Of a stretch of DNA of 64,000 nucleotides, positions 17,224 through 26,358 are shown piece after piece. This DNA is from Paraburkholderia sp. BL25I1N1 (lineage in GTDB: Bacteria > Pseudomonadota > Gammaproteobacteria > Burkholderiales > Burkholderiaceae). The translations under genes were made by a program, and so were the position numbers. How positions within the stretch are numbered: position 1 is the first letter of the stretch; every line of letters starts with the position of its first letter. The notes below the pieces were generated by a model that was given only the letters and a program-made list of their open reading frames with translations, did not search any database and was not told the DNA's origin. Where the stretch lies: assembly GCF_003002025.1 (NCBI RefSeq), contig NZ_PVZB01000006.1, positions 62,001 through 126,000 on the forward strand, in the 5' to 3' direction.

Positions 17224-17285
17224 GATAAGTATCCAGAGCGTCGGAAAGGTTCGTGGTAGCTCAATTAAGTAGGAATTGAGATTTC

Positions 17286-17307
17286 TTATACGTCATCGTA
17301 CAACAAC
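17286..17307. promoter_or_regulatory. Uronate-regulon operator upstream of kdgD
   Basis: The minus strand reads TTGTACGATGACGTAT within TTGT...TATAA, the best match to the common consensus. It lies 63 bases before the kdgD start codon. Confidence 0.72.
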
Positions 17308-17384
17308 AAATCGGCTAACTCAACGGTGTTTTCACGGCATAATGCCTGCCCTAGGGTAAATACGGAACGTCCGCGCAATCTTTC

Positions 17385-17403
17385 ATGTTGTAGGATGACG
17401 TAT
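17385..17403. promoter_or_regulatory. Uronate-regulon operator upstream of garD
   Basis: TTGTAGGATGACGTAT differs by one base from the site before the 2,5-dioxovalerate dehydrogenase gene. It overlaps an in-frame ATG at 17402, which argues that translation of garD starts further downstream, at 17450. Confidence 0.72.
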
Positions 17404-17449
17404 GAATAGTTTGGCGCAGCAGGCGTACGCCGCCATAAGGATCGAGGCA

Positions 17450-19039
17450 ATGGAACAATCTCCGCTCTACATTCGCGTTCACCCGAACGACAACGTCGCG
17501 ATCGTCGTCAACGACGGCGGTCTGGGTGAGGGCGCCGTCTTCCCCGATGGTCTGGCGCTGCGTGAGCGTGTGCCGCAGGGCCACAAGGTCGCGCTGGCCG
17601 ACCTGGCCGAGGGCGACGAGGTCATCCGCTATAACGTGGTGATCGGCTATGCGCTGAAGGCGCTGCCGAAAGGCAGCTGGATCAACGAACACGTGATTCG
17701 CATGCCGAGCCCGCCGGGACTGGAAGATTTGCCGATAGCCACGATCAAGGCGCCGGAGATGCCGCCGCTCGAGGGCTACACGTTCGAGGGCTATCGCAAC
17801 GCGGACGGCTCGGTCGGTTCGCGCAACATTCTCGCCATCACGACGACGGTGCAATGCGTGGCCGACGTGGTTCAACACGCGGTGGCGCGCATCAAGGCCG
17901 AGCTGCTGCCGAACTATCCGAATGTCGACGACGTGGTGAGCCTCGGCCACACCTACGGTTGCGGCGTCGCGATCGACGCGCCCGACGCGATGGTGCCGAT
18001 ACGCACCGTGCGCAACATCAGCCTGAATCCGAATTTCGGCGGCGAGGTGATGATGGTCAGCCTCGGTTGCGAGAAGCTGCAGCCCGAGCGCCTGATGCCG
18101 CCCGGCACGATTCCGATCGCCGCTGCCGCAAACGTGGCCGAGGTCGCGGACATCGGCGATATCGAGGCGGATCTGAATGGCGACGTCGTCGTGCTGCAGG
18201 ATGAATCGCACGTCGGCTTCCAGTCGATGATCGAGTCGATCATGCGAATGGCCGACGGTCATCTGAAGCGTTTGAACAATCGCCGCCGCGAGACGTGTCC
18301 CGCGTCTGATCTCGTGATCGGCGTGCAGTGCGGCGGCAGCGATGCATTCTCCGGTCTCACCGCGAATCCCGCGGTGGGCTACGCGACGGATTTGCTGGTG
18401 CGAGCCGGCGCCACGGTCATGTTCTCCGAAGTCACCGAAGTGCGCGACGGCGTCGATCAACTGACGGCGCGCGCGGCCAACCCGGAAGTCGCCGCAGCGA
18501 TCATCCGCGAAATGCAGTGGTACGACGATTATCTGAAGCGCGGCGGCGCGGACCGTAGCGCCAACACCACGCCGGGCAACAAGAAGGGCGGCTTGTCGAA
18601 CATCGTCGAAAAGGCGATGGGGTCGATCATCAAGTCGGGTAACTCGGCGATTTCCGGCGTGCTGTCGCCGGGCGAGAAGGTCAAACAGAAAGGCCTGATT
18701 TACGCGGCCACGCCGGCTAGCGATTTCATTTGCGGTACGCTGCAGGTCGCGGCGGGTATCAACCTGCATGTGTTCACCACCGGCCGCGGCACGCCGTACA
18801 GCCTCGCCGAAGTGCCCGTCATCAAAGTCGCGACGCGCTCGGATCTGGCGCGCCGCTGGCATGACCTGATGGATATCAACGCCGGTACGATCGCGACCGG
18901 CGCGGCGACGATCGAAGAGGTGGGCTGGGAACTGTTCCGCCTGATGCTCGACGTCGCCAGCGGTCGCAAGGAGACCTGCGCTGAAAAGCTCAAGCTCCAC
19001 AATGCGTTGACGCTGTTCAATCCGGCGCCGGTGACCTGA
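17450..19039 (+). CDS. garD: Galactarate dehydratase
   Basis: A 529-residue UxaA/GarD-family dehydratase that converts meso-galactarate to 5-keto-4-deoxyglucarate, an iron-dependent reaction in this family. Very strong family motifs are [60 protein letters not shown] and [19 protein letters not shown]. The N-terminal SAF-like region starts at [14 protein letters not shown]. The ATG at 17450 is chosen because AAGGA lies eight bases upstream and because the upstream ATG at 17402 lies inside an operator. It heads the operon garD-udh-lactonase, which runs from the aldarate backwards to the uronate. Confidence 0.93.
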   Translation: MEQSPLYIRVHPNDNVAIVVNDGGLGEGAVFPDGLALRERVPQGHKVALADLAEGDEVIRYNVVIGYALKALPKGSWINEHVIRMPSPPGLEDLPIATIKAPEMPPLEGYTFEGYRNADGSVGSRNILAITTTVQCVADVVQHAVARIKAELLPNYPNVDDVVSLGHTYGCGVAIDAPDAMVPIRTVRNISLNPNFGGEVMMVSLGCEKLQPERLMPPGTIPIAAAANVAEVADIGDIEADLNGDVVVLQDESHVGFQSMIESIMRMADGHLKRLNNRRRETCPASDLVIGVQCGGSDAFSGLTANPAVGYATDLLVRAGATVMFSEVTEVRDGVDQLTARAANPEVAAAIIREMQWYDDYLKRGGADRSANTTPGNKKGGLSNIVEKAMGSIIKSGNSAISGVLSPGEKVKQKGLIYAATPASDFICGTLQVAAGINLHVFTTGRGTPYSLAEVPVIKVATRSDLARRWHDLMDINAGTIATGAATIEEVGWELFRLMLDVASGRKETCAEKLKLHNALTLFNPAPVT

Positions 19040-19088
19040 TTGATCCGGCTGCCTTGCTCGATCCGATCACACTTACACCAATAGAAAC

Positions 19089-19931
19089 ATGACTGACTCG
19101 AACCTTGACCGCGGCGCGGCACAGAAACCCTTCCGCCGTCTGCTGCTCACCGGCGCGGCGGGCAACCTCGGCAAGCAATTGCGCGGCGCGCTCGCCGCGT
19201 GGGCCGATATCGTGCGCGTCACGGATATCGCGCCGCTCGGCGACGTGGCGGCCCATGAAGAAGCCTCGATCGTCGATATCGCCGACGAAGCCGCGGTTCA
19301 CGCGCTGCTCGAAGGCGTGGACGCGGTGGTTCACCTCGGCGGCATTTCCGTCGAGGCGCCGTTCGAAGATCTGCTCGAAGCGAATATCCGTGGCCTGTAC
19401 AACCTCTATTCGGCGGCGCAGAAGCAGGGCGTGAAGCGCATCGTGTATGCAAGCTCGAATCACGCGGTGGGTTTTCATCCGGTGACGGAAGTGGTCGATA
19501 TCGACGCGCCGCTGCGTCCCGATAGCCTGTACGGCGTGACGAAGTGCTTCGGCGAATCGCTGTCGCGTTACTACTTCGATCGCTTCGGTCTGGAAACGGT
19601 GTGTCTGCGGATCGGTTCATCGTTCGAGCAGCCGAAGAATCCGCGCATGCTCGTGACCTATCTGAGCTTTCGCGACCTGATTGAACTGGTGCGCTGCTCG
19701 CTGTTCACCAACCGCGTGGGTCACGCCATCGTCTACGGTGTGTCGGATAACCGGACCAAGTGGGTGGACAACACCAAGGCCGCGTTCCTCGGTTTTCGTC
19801 CGCAGGACAGTTCGATGGAATTCGAGCATCTGTTTCCGGTCACGGCGCCCACTGCCGATCTCGACGACCCGACCCAGCGTTTCCAGGGCGGCCCGTTCGT
19901 GCTCGCCGGCCCGATGGAGCCGAAGCGGTGA
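19089..19931 (+). CDS. udh: NAD-dependent uronate dehydrogenase (copy 2)
   Basis: A 280-residue extended SDR with GAAGNLG near residues 21-27 and the catalytic pair Tyr148 and Lys152 in LYGVTK. The motif SSNHAVGFHPVTE matches characterised uronate dehydrogenases more closely than copy 1 does. It oxidises galacturonate or glucuronate to the lactone. The gene is 49 bases downstream of garD and overlaps the lactonase gene by four bases, so it is part of that operon. Compared with copy 1 it has about 13 extra N-terminal residues and lacks the disordered C-terminal tail. The two copies are clearly homologous but well diverged. Confidence 0.9.
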   Translation: MTDSNLDRGAAQKPFRRLLLTGAAGNLGKQLRGALAAWADIVRVTDIAPLGDVAAHEEASIVDIADEAAVHALLEGVDAVVHLGGISVEAPFEDLLEANIRGLYNLYSAAQKQGVKRIVYASSNHAVGFHPVTEVVDIDAPLRPDSLYGVTKCFGESLSRYYFDRFGLETVCLRIGSSFEQPKNPRMLVTYLSFRDLIELVRCSLFTNRVGHAIVYGVSDNRTKWVDNTKAAFLGFRPQDSSMEFEHLFPVTAPTADLDDPTQRFQGGPFVLAGPMEPKR

Positions 19932-20857
19932 GCGCCGCGGCGAACCCGCGCGTGGAGCGGGTCGAGGCGCCGGGCCAGGCGCCGGCTTCGGTCGGCGAGA
20001 GTCCGGTGTGGCGGGCTAACGAGCAAGCGCTGTACTGGGTGGATATTCCGGCGCGGAAGATCGCGCGCTTGCGGATCGATTCGGGCGAACGCTCTGAATG
20101 GCTGCTGCCGGAGAAAGTCGCGTGCATCGCGTTCGATCATCGCGGTACGGTGCTGGCCGGCTGCGAGACCGGGCTGTTCGCGGTCAAGCTGACTGAGTCC
20201 TCGGCTAGCGGCGAACCCGTGCAGGTGACAGGGCGCAAGCTCGCCGCGCCGGCCTTCGCTTGCGACGACATGCGTTTCAACGACGGCCGCTGCGACCGGC
20301 AAGGACGCTTCTGGGCCGGCACGATGGTGCAGGACATGGCGGCCGCCAAGCCGGCCGGTGCGCTGTATCGATTCGATGAACGCGGCGCGCTGTCCGCGCC
20401 GGTCGTCGAAGGACTCATCACGCAGAACGGCCTCGCGTGGTCGCCGGACGGCACGACGATGTATCTGTCGGACTCGCACCCGTTGCGCAGGCAAATCTGG
20501 GCCTTTGATTACGACATCGAAACTGGCGAGCCGCGCAACCGCCGCGTGTTTGCCGACCTGAATCACCATGCGGGCCGTCCCGATGGCGCCGCGGTGGACG
20601 CCGACGGCTGCTACTGGATCTGTGCGAACGACGCGGGCCTGCTGCTGCGCTTCACACCCGAAGGCAAGCTGGACCGGCAGATTGCGGTGCCGGCCATCAA
20701 GCCGTCCATGTGCGCATTCGGTGGGCGCGATCTGGATACGCTGTTCGTCACGTCGATTCGTCCCGCTGCGAACGCGAGCGAGCACGACGGCCATCTGTTC
20801 GCCGTGCGTCCTGGCGTAACCGGGCTGCCCGAGCCGGAGTTTGCCGGCGAACTGTAA
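19928..20857 (+). CDS. SMP-30/gluconolactonase-family aldarolactone hydrolase
   Basis: A 309-residue six-bladed beta-propeller lactonase. Family marks are GESPVWRANEQALYWVDI at the start (metal-ligand Glu), the mid-protein FNDGRCDRQGRFWAGTM, LITQNGLAWSPDGTTMYLSDS and RPDGAAVDADGCYW, which bear the conserved Asn and Asp ligands. Such enzymes open aldonolactones and, in uronate operons, galactaro- or glucarolactone made by Udh. The GTG start at 19928 overlaps the udh stop codon (GTGA), so translation is coupled. The operon order garD-udh-lactonase supports galactarolactone as the natural substrate. A perfect terminator follows 17 bases after the stop. Confidence 0.87.
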   Translation: MSAAANPRVERVEAPGQAPASVGESPVWRANEQALYWVDIPARKIARLRIDSGERSEWLLPEKVACIAFDHRGTVLAGCETGLFAVKLTESSASGEPVQVTGRKLAAPAFACDDMRFNDGRCDRQGRFWAGTMVQDMAAAKPAGALYRFDERGALSAPVVEGLITQNGLAWSPDGTTMYLSDSHPLRRQIWAFDYDIETGEPRNRRVFADLNHHAGRPDGAAVDADGCYWICANDAGLLLRFTPEGKLDRQIAVPAIKPSMCAFGGRDLDTLFVTSIRPAANASEHDGHLFAVRPGVTGLPEPEFAGEL

Positions 20858-20873
20858 GCGGAGCGTGTGAGAG

Positions 20874-20913
20874 AAGGGCGCCGGACATGTCGCGCATGTC
20901 CGGCGCCCTTTGT
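20874..20913 (+). terminator. Rho-independent terminator of the garD operon
   Basis: A perfect 16-base stem (AAGGGCGCCGGACATG with its complement) around TCGCG is followed by TTTG. It closes garD-udh-lactonase. Confidence 0.88.
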
Positions 20914-20930
20914 TTATGTGTTCGATATTC

Positions 20931-20950
20931 ATAGGTCGTCGTACAACATT
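20931..20950. promoter_or_regulatory. Distal uronate-regulon operator before the TRAP genes
   Basis: ATAGGTCGTCGTACAACATT, on the complement TTGTACGACGACCTAT. It lies about 530 bases before dctP and some 215 bases upstream of a second copy, suggesting looping or two promoters. Confidence 0.65.
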
Positions 20951-21144
20951 GTGGTGTAAAGGCTACGCTGTTGTCACATTTTTGCGATAAAACAGCGCGT
21001 CCAAGGCATCCCGGTTTTACCCCTCCAGCGCCGTGCCCACCGGCGCATAGACTCGCCGCGTGGTCGATCGGTCATGCGTGCCGGACGCCTTCCTGGTGCG
21101 GGTAAATACCGTCTGTACAACTCAAACCGCGTTTTATAGACTTC

Positions 21145-21165
21145 ATATGTCGTCGTACAACATAT
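21145..21165. promoter_or_regulatory. Proximal uronate-regulon operator before the TRAP genes
   Basis: The sequence has outer inverted repeats ATATGT and ACATAT around CGTCGTACA. It is the most symmetric full-length copy and shows the pattern TGTnGTnnnACnACA expected for a FadR-type dimer. It lies about 320 bases before the dctP start. Confidence 0.7.
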
Positions 21166-21311
21166 AAGCCCAAACAAATTCCTTTCTTTGAATTTCGAAT
21201 TTTCGGTGTGAAGGAGGCGGCGTCGACGTGCGCGACTACTCGCACACGAGACGCAAGCCGATGCAGTTGAAGCAAAAGTAAAAGAGTCGAGTTGGCTGAC
21301 AGGAGTGCTGA

Positions 21312-22475
<1,164 letters not shown>

Positions 22476-22517
22476 GGTTCGCCTGAACGGAAGCTATCCA
22501 GCGGTGAAGTCGTGAAG

Positions 22518-22542
22518 GGCCTGCGAGAAGATTTCGCAGGCC
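22518..22542 (+). terminator. Intercistronic hairpin between dctP and dctQ
   Basis: A perfect nine-base stem, GGCCTGCGA with TCGCAGGCC, has a seven-base loop and no T-run. It most likely protects the dctP 3' end or attenuates transcription, giving more binding protein than permease. Confidence 0.55.
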
Positions 22543-22633
22543 TTGCCGCTGTGCGCTTTCTGAACTGAAAAATCGAGCAGATTGCTGAATATTAAAGAAA
22601 AAGACAGGTCGGTCGAATGCAAGGACGGGTCCA

Positions 22634-23113
22634 ATGAGATTCATGAAGCGCCCAAATGATTTTCTATTCCGTGCGCTGGTTATCGTGGCGTCGCTGAGTC
22701 TCGCCGTGCTGAGCCTGCTGGTGATTTACAGCGTCGTGATGCGCTACGTCTTCAGCGATGCACCGGATTTCGTCGAGCCCATCGCGCTTTTGCTGGTGAT
22801 CGTGATCGCCATGTTCGGCGCCGCGCTCAAGGTGCGCGAAGGCGGCCATATCGGTCTCGATTCGCTCGTGAAGAAATTGCCGCCGAAAGGGCAGCTCATC
22901 GCCACGTCGTTTCAGCATATTTGCCTGATCGTGTTTGCGGTGATGGTTTTCTTCGGCTGTCTGCAGATGGTCGAGGCCACCGCTGAAGACCGGATTCCCA
23001 TTATCGGTTTGCCTGAATCGTTGCGTTACTGCATTCCGGTTATTGCCAGCGTCTGCATTGCAATGTTCTCGATTGAGAACCTGCTCGCGCTTTTCGCACC
23101 GAAACAAAAATAG
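22634..23113 (+). CDS. TRAP transporter small permease subunit (DctQ family)
   Basis: A 159-residue inner-membrane protein with four predicted helices, at about residues 13-35, 48-66, 88-108 and 130-150. It carries the DctQ motif RYVFSDAPDFVEPIALLLV. DctQ is the small structural subunit that pairs with the DctM channel in sodium-driven uptake. AAGGA eight bases upstream fixes the start at 22634. The dctM gene follows eight bases after its stop. Confidence 0.88.
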   Translation: MRFMKRPNDFLFRALVIVASLSLAVLSLLVIYSVVMRYVFSDAPDFVEPIALLLVIVIAMFGAALKVREGGHIGLDSLVKKLPPKGQLIATSFQHICLIVFAVMVFFGCLQMVEATAEDRIPIIGLPESLRYCIPVIASVCIAMFSIENLLALFAPKQK

Positions 23114-23120
23114 AGCAATC

Positions 23121-24473
23121 ATGGAACTTGCCATCCTCTCCGTCAGTTTTCTTGTTTTCCTCCTCCTCGGCGTTCCTGTTTCTTTCGGGCTCGGGCTCGC
23201 GTGTGTCCTGACTTATCTATACGAAGGCTTGCCGGCGGCCACCGCCATGCAGTCGATGATCTCGGGCATCAACGGCTTCTCGTTTCTCGCGGTGCCGTTC
23301 TTCATTCTGTCCGGTGAACTGATGCTGCACGGTGGCATCGCGGACCGCATCCTGCGTTTCGCGCAAGCCACGGTCGGGCATTTCCGCGGCGGCCTCGGCA
23401 TGGCCAACGTGGTTGCGTGCACGCTGTTCGGCGGCGTCTCCGGTTCGCCCTCGGCGGATACGTCGGCCATGGGCGGCGTAGTGATTCCGTTGATGAAGCG
23501 TGAAGGCTATAGCGCGGCCTACGCCGTCAACGTGACGACTCACTCGTCGCTGGCGGGCGCGCTGATGCCGACGTCGACCAACATGATCATCTATGCATTC
23601 GCGGCCCAGGGCATCACCGGCACGTTGAATGGACATCCCATGAGCGGCGTGTCGATCGGCGATCTGTTGTTTTCCGGTCTGCTGCCGGTGTTGTGGGTGA
23701 TGGGTTTCGTGCTGATCGCCGCATACTGGCAAGCAGTCAAATACGGTTATCCGCGTCGTGCCGATGGTTCGACGGAACTGCAGAAATTCCCCGGCTGGTA
23801 CGCCGTGGCCCGCACGTTCCTCGGTGCGTTGCCCGGCTTGATGGTGATCGCGATCATTCTGGTTTGCGTGGCGAAGGGCATTGCTACAGCGACGGAAGCC
23901 GCCGCTATCGCCGTGTTTTATTCGCTGGTGCTGACAATCGTCGTGTATCGCTCCATGACGATGAAGAAGCTGTTCCACGCGCTCTCCAAGGCGGCCAAAA
24001 CCACCGGCGTGGTGCTGCTGCTGATCGGCGTGTCGAACATGCTGCGTTATCAGATGGCCTATCTGGAGATTCCGGATGCGATCGAACACATGCTCGACGG
24101 TGCGACCAGCCTGCCGTGGCTGATGCTGCTGTACATCAACCTGATCCAGATTTTCCTCGGCACGTTCGTCGACATGGCGGCGCACATCCTGATCACCACG
24201 CCGCTGTTCCTGCCGATGGCGATGCACGCCGGCGTCGGCCCCGTGCAGTTCGGGATCATGATCCTGCTGAATTGCGCATTGGGCCTGGTGCATCCGCCGA
24301 TCGGCTCGGTGCAATTTATCGGGTGCGCGATTGGCAATGTGTCGATTGGTGAAACTACCAAGGTGGCGTGGCCTTATTACCTGGCTATCTTCAGCGCGAT
24401 CAACATCGTGACTTACGTACCGATGTTCTCGACATGGTTGCCCAGCCTGATCAATGGTCACCCGGTATTTTGA
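23121..24473 (+). CDS. TRAP transporter large permease subunit (DctM family)
   Basis: A 450-residue inner-membrane protein with about twelve helices. Family features include the opening GVPVSFGLGLACVL, the segment AVPFFILSGELM, and GGVSGSPSADTSAMGGVVIPLM. The second half ends with NCALGLVHPPIGSVQF. DctM forms the sodium-coupled transport pathway and takes substrate from the periplasmic DctP protein. It completes a full dctP-dctQ-dctM set in this operon. A porin gene begins 99 bases downstream on the same strand. The start at 23121 is chosen because upstream extension would overlap dctQ. Confidence 0.92.
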   Translation: MELAILSVSFLVFLLLGVPVSFGLGLACVLTYLYEGLPAATAMQSMISGINGFSFLAVPFFILSGELMLHGGIADRILRFAQATVGHFRGGLGMANVVACTLFGGVSGSPSADTSAMGGVVIPLMKREGYSAAYAVNVTTHSSLAGALMPTSTNMIIYAFAAQGITGTLNGHPMSGVSIGDLLFSGLLPVLWVMGFVLIAAYWQAVKYGYPRRADGSTELQKFPGWYAVARTFLGALPGLMVIAIILVCVAKGIATATEAAAIAVFYSLVLTIVVYRSMTMKKLFHALSKAAKTTGVVLLLIGVSNMLRYQMAYLEIPDAIEHMLDGATSLPWLMLLYINLIQIFLGTFVDMAAHILITTPLFLPMAMHAGVGPVQFGIMILLNCALGLVHPPIGSVQFIGCAIGNVSIGETTKVAWPYYLAIFSAINIVTYVPMFSTWLPSLINGHPVF

Positions 24474-24572
24474 AATCCCTTAGTTAACACCGGGGCATTC
24501 GAACAATATCCACACTCGGCGGCACTTGAAGCGTGCCGCAGTCAAAGAATAATTTTTTAAAGAGGAGCAGAA

Positions 24573-25772
24573 ATGAAAAAGGCATTGGCAACTTCGGCGC
24601 TTGGCTTGGTCGCCCTCGGCGCGCACGCTCAGAGCAGCGTGACGCTGTACGGGATCGTCGATACCGGTATCGGCTATCAGAGCAGCCAGACGACGCTCGG
24701 TTCGACCAGCGGCGGCCGTTCGAACGTGAAGATGGTCAACGGCATCTGGGCCGGCAGCCGTTTCGGCCTGAAGGGCGCCGAGGACCTGGGCGGCGGCACG
24801 AAGGCGATCTTCCAGTTGGAAGAGGGCTTTAACAGCGCCACGGGCGCGCAGTCGGTCTCCGGCCTCGGGTTCAATCGCCAGGCTTATGTCGGCGTGTCGA
24901 ATGCCAGCTACGGTACCTTCACGGCCGGCCGCCAATATACGTCGTACTATACGATGCTCTCGCCGTACAGCCCGACCACGTGGCTGACGGGCGCATACGG
25001 CGCGCACCCGGGCGATATCGACTCGCTGGATACGCTGTACCGTGTGAACAACTCGCTGGTGTACACGTCGCCGAGCCTGTATGGCCTGACGGCGAGCGGC
25101 TCGTATGCGCTGGGCGGCGTGCCGGGCAGCTTCAACGCCGGTTCGACGTGGAGCGCGGCGTTGCAGTACCTGAACGGTCCGTTCGGCATCGCGGCGGGCT
25201 TCCAGCGCATCAACAACTCGACGCCGGGTGGCGGCGCATGGGGCCCTGACTCCACGACGTCGAACAACGGCGCCCAGGCGGGTGTGTCGGCCATCAACAA
25301 TGGCTATCAGCGCGCCCAGGCACAGCAGCGCGTGGCGGTAACGGGCGGCTATGCCTTCTCCCCGCAGTGGGACGTGTCGTTCTCGTACTCGAACGTGCAA
25401 TACATTCCGGGTATCAATTCGCCGTTCCACACCACGGCGATCTTCAACACGGGCGGCGCCGTGCTGCACTTCAAGCCTTTGACGGCACTCGACCTGGCTG
25501 CGGGCTACAGCTATACGCGTGCTACCAAAGCGAACGGCATCACGAGCTCGGCCAGCTACCAGCAGTTCAACCTCTCGCAGTACTACAGCCTCTCCAAGCG
25601 CACCGGCCTGTATGCGCTCGAGGCGTATCAACGCGCAGGCGGTCAGACCCTGGGCACGAACGGCGTGAGCATCATCAACGCGACGGCCAGTGTCGGCGAC
25701 GGCCAGAACAGCGCGCCGTCCTCGTCACGCAGCCAGTTTGCTGCCGGCGTGGGCATCATCCACAAGTTCTGA
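24573..25772 (+). CDS. General porin (Burkholderiales OmpC-like)
   Basis: A 399-residue outer-membrane beta-barrel. A Sec signal peptide covers about 20 residues (MKKALATSALG, cleavage after AHA), followed by SSVTLYGIVDTGIGY, the standard start of betaproteobacterial porins. The RFGLKGAEDLGGGTKAIFQLEEGF motif follows, and the C-terminus ends in GVGIIHKF with the terminal Phe required for barrel assembly. A strong AAAGAGGAG ribosome site precedes the ATG. Its place right after the TRAP operon suggests outer-membrane passage of uronates or oligogalacturonides, but general porins are not specific and this is inference. Confidence 0.93.
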   Translation: MKKALATSALGLVALGAHAQSSVTLYGIVDTGIGYQSSQTTLGSTSGGRSNVKMVNGIWAGSRFGLKGAEDLGGGTKAIFQLEEGFNSATGAQSVSGLGFNRQAYVGVSNASYGTFTAGRQYTSYYTMLSPYSPTTWLTGAYGAHPGDIDSLDTLYRVNNSLVYTSPSLYGLTASGSYALGGVPGSFNAGSTWSAALQYLNGPFGIAAGFQRINNSTPGGGAWGPDSTTSNNGAQAGVSAINNGYQRAQAQQRVAVTGGYAFSPQWDVSFSYSNVQYIPGINSPFHTTAIFNTGGAVLHFKPLTALDLAAGYSYTRATKANGITSSASYQQFNLSQYYSLSKRTGLYALEAYQRAGGQTLGTNGVSIINATASVGDGQNSAPSSSRSQFAAGVGIIHKF

Positions 25773-25784
25773 TGACGTAAGTTC

Positions 25785-25810
25785 GTGGCGGTGTGTTGTA
25801 ACACCGCCAC
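25785..25810. terminator. Hairpin after the porin gene
   Basis: A perfect ten-base stem, GTGGCGGTGT with ACACCGCCAC around a six-base loop, starts 12 bases after the porin stop. No T-run follows, so it may protect the 3' end or be a weak terminator. Confidence 0.6.
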
Positions 25811-25825
25811 GGCGACGCGTTTAAA

Positions 25826-26065
25826 TTACGCTTCGCCGAGCATCACAAGCTGCGCGCGCAAGGCGCGCAGCATCTCTGGCACCCGGTCCTCGAGCATTGC
25901 GCGAGCCGGCCCGATTAGCGCGGTCAGCCAGATAAACGTTATCACCGCCAAATCGGCAATCTTCGCGTCCCCAGTCGTTTTCAGCATCGCCATGGTGGCA
26001 GCGCGCATGCTTCGCGACGCCGCGCGCGCCATTTCCGTTGTATTCAGTTCGGCCGCGATCGCCTA
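25826..26065 (-). pseudogene. Possible C-terminal remnant of a TetR/AcrR regulator
   Basis: On the minus strand an open stretch after an in-frame stop near 26065 encodes about 78 residues with a helix-rich pattern, ending in EDRVPEMLRALRAQLVML. This resembles the C-terminal dimerisation helices of TetR-family regulators. There is no helix-turn-helix part and no good start codon context. It could be a decayed regulator gene or a chance frame. Confidence 0.3.
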
Positions 26066-26120
26066 CGAAAGGCCGCTTCGAGCAGCGGCCGTAGGCTGGC
26101 AAGCCGCGCGTTTCACACGC

Positions 26121-26306
26121 TCACGCGTCGGACCACAAACGCCCAGCCGTTGCCCAGTTTTCGCGTTTCACGTCGGTCAGAATGATATCCACCGAGTTCG
26201 GTTCGACGCCTAGCGATTCGCACGTCGCCTTGGTGATGGCTTCGACGAACTGGCGTTTCTGTTCCACCGAGCGGCCTTCGAAGAGTTCGATATGAAACGT
26301 GGGCAT
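26121..26306 (-). CDS. 4-oxalocrotonate tautomerase family protein
   Basis: A 61-residue tautomerase subunit. Pro2, the catalytic base after removal of the initiator Met, is present in MPTFHIELFEGR, and the following EQKRQFVEAITKATCESLG helix and PNSVDIILTDV strand match the family. Such small enzymes form hexamers and interconvert enol and keto acids. A GGAG sequence precedes the ATG. The class II aldolase gene lies upstream on the same strand, about 50 bases away, so the two may act on a shared keto-acid substrate; this is inference. Confidence 0.88.
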   Translation of the reverse strand: MPTFHIELFEGRSVEQKRQFVEAITKATCESLGVEPNSVDIILTDVKRENWATAGRLWSDA

Positions 26307-26358
26307 GGTGTGACTCCGTTAAGCATGAGAGTGGGGTTGGAATGAGCGCGGCGCAATT

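Larger units (their letters stand above)
25773..26120. other. Intergenic stretch with hairpin and regulator-like remnant
   Basis: About 350 bases. It holds the hairpin at 25785-25810 after the porin and, on the minus strand, a short frame that looks like the end of a TetR-type regulator. Nothing else is recognisable. Confidence 0.45.

Noticed and set aside
15454..17259. 601-residue plus-strand frame
   Set aside because: Runs across the MFS gene, a terminator and kdgD in antisense; composition is Arg/Asp/His-rich and it has no domain.
17351..19000. 549-residue minus-strand frame
   Set aside because: Antisense shadow of garD, which carries unmistakable family motifs.
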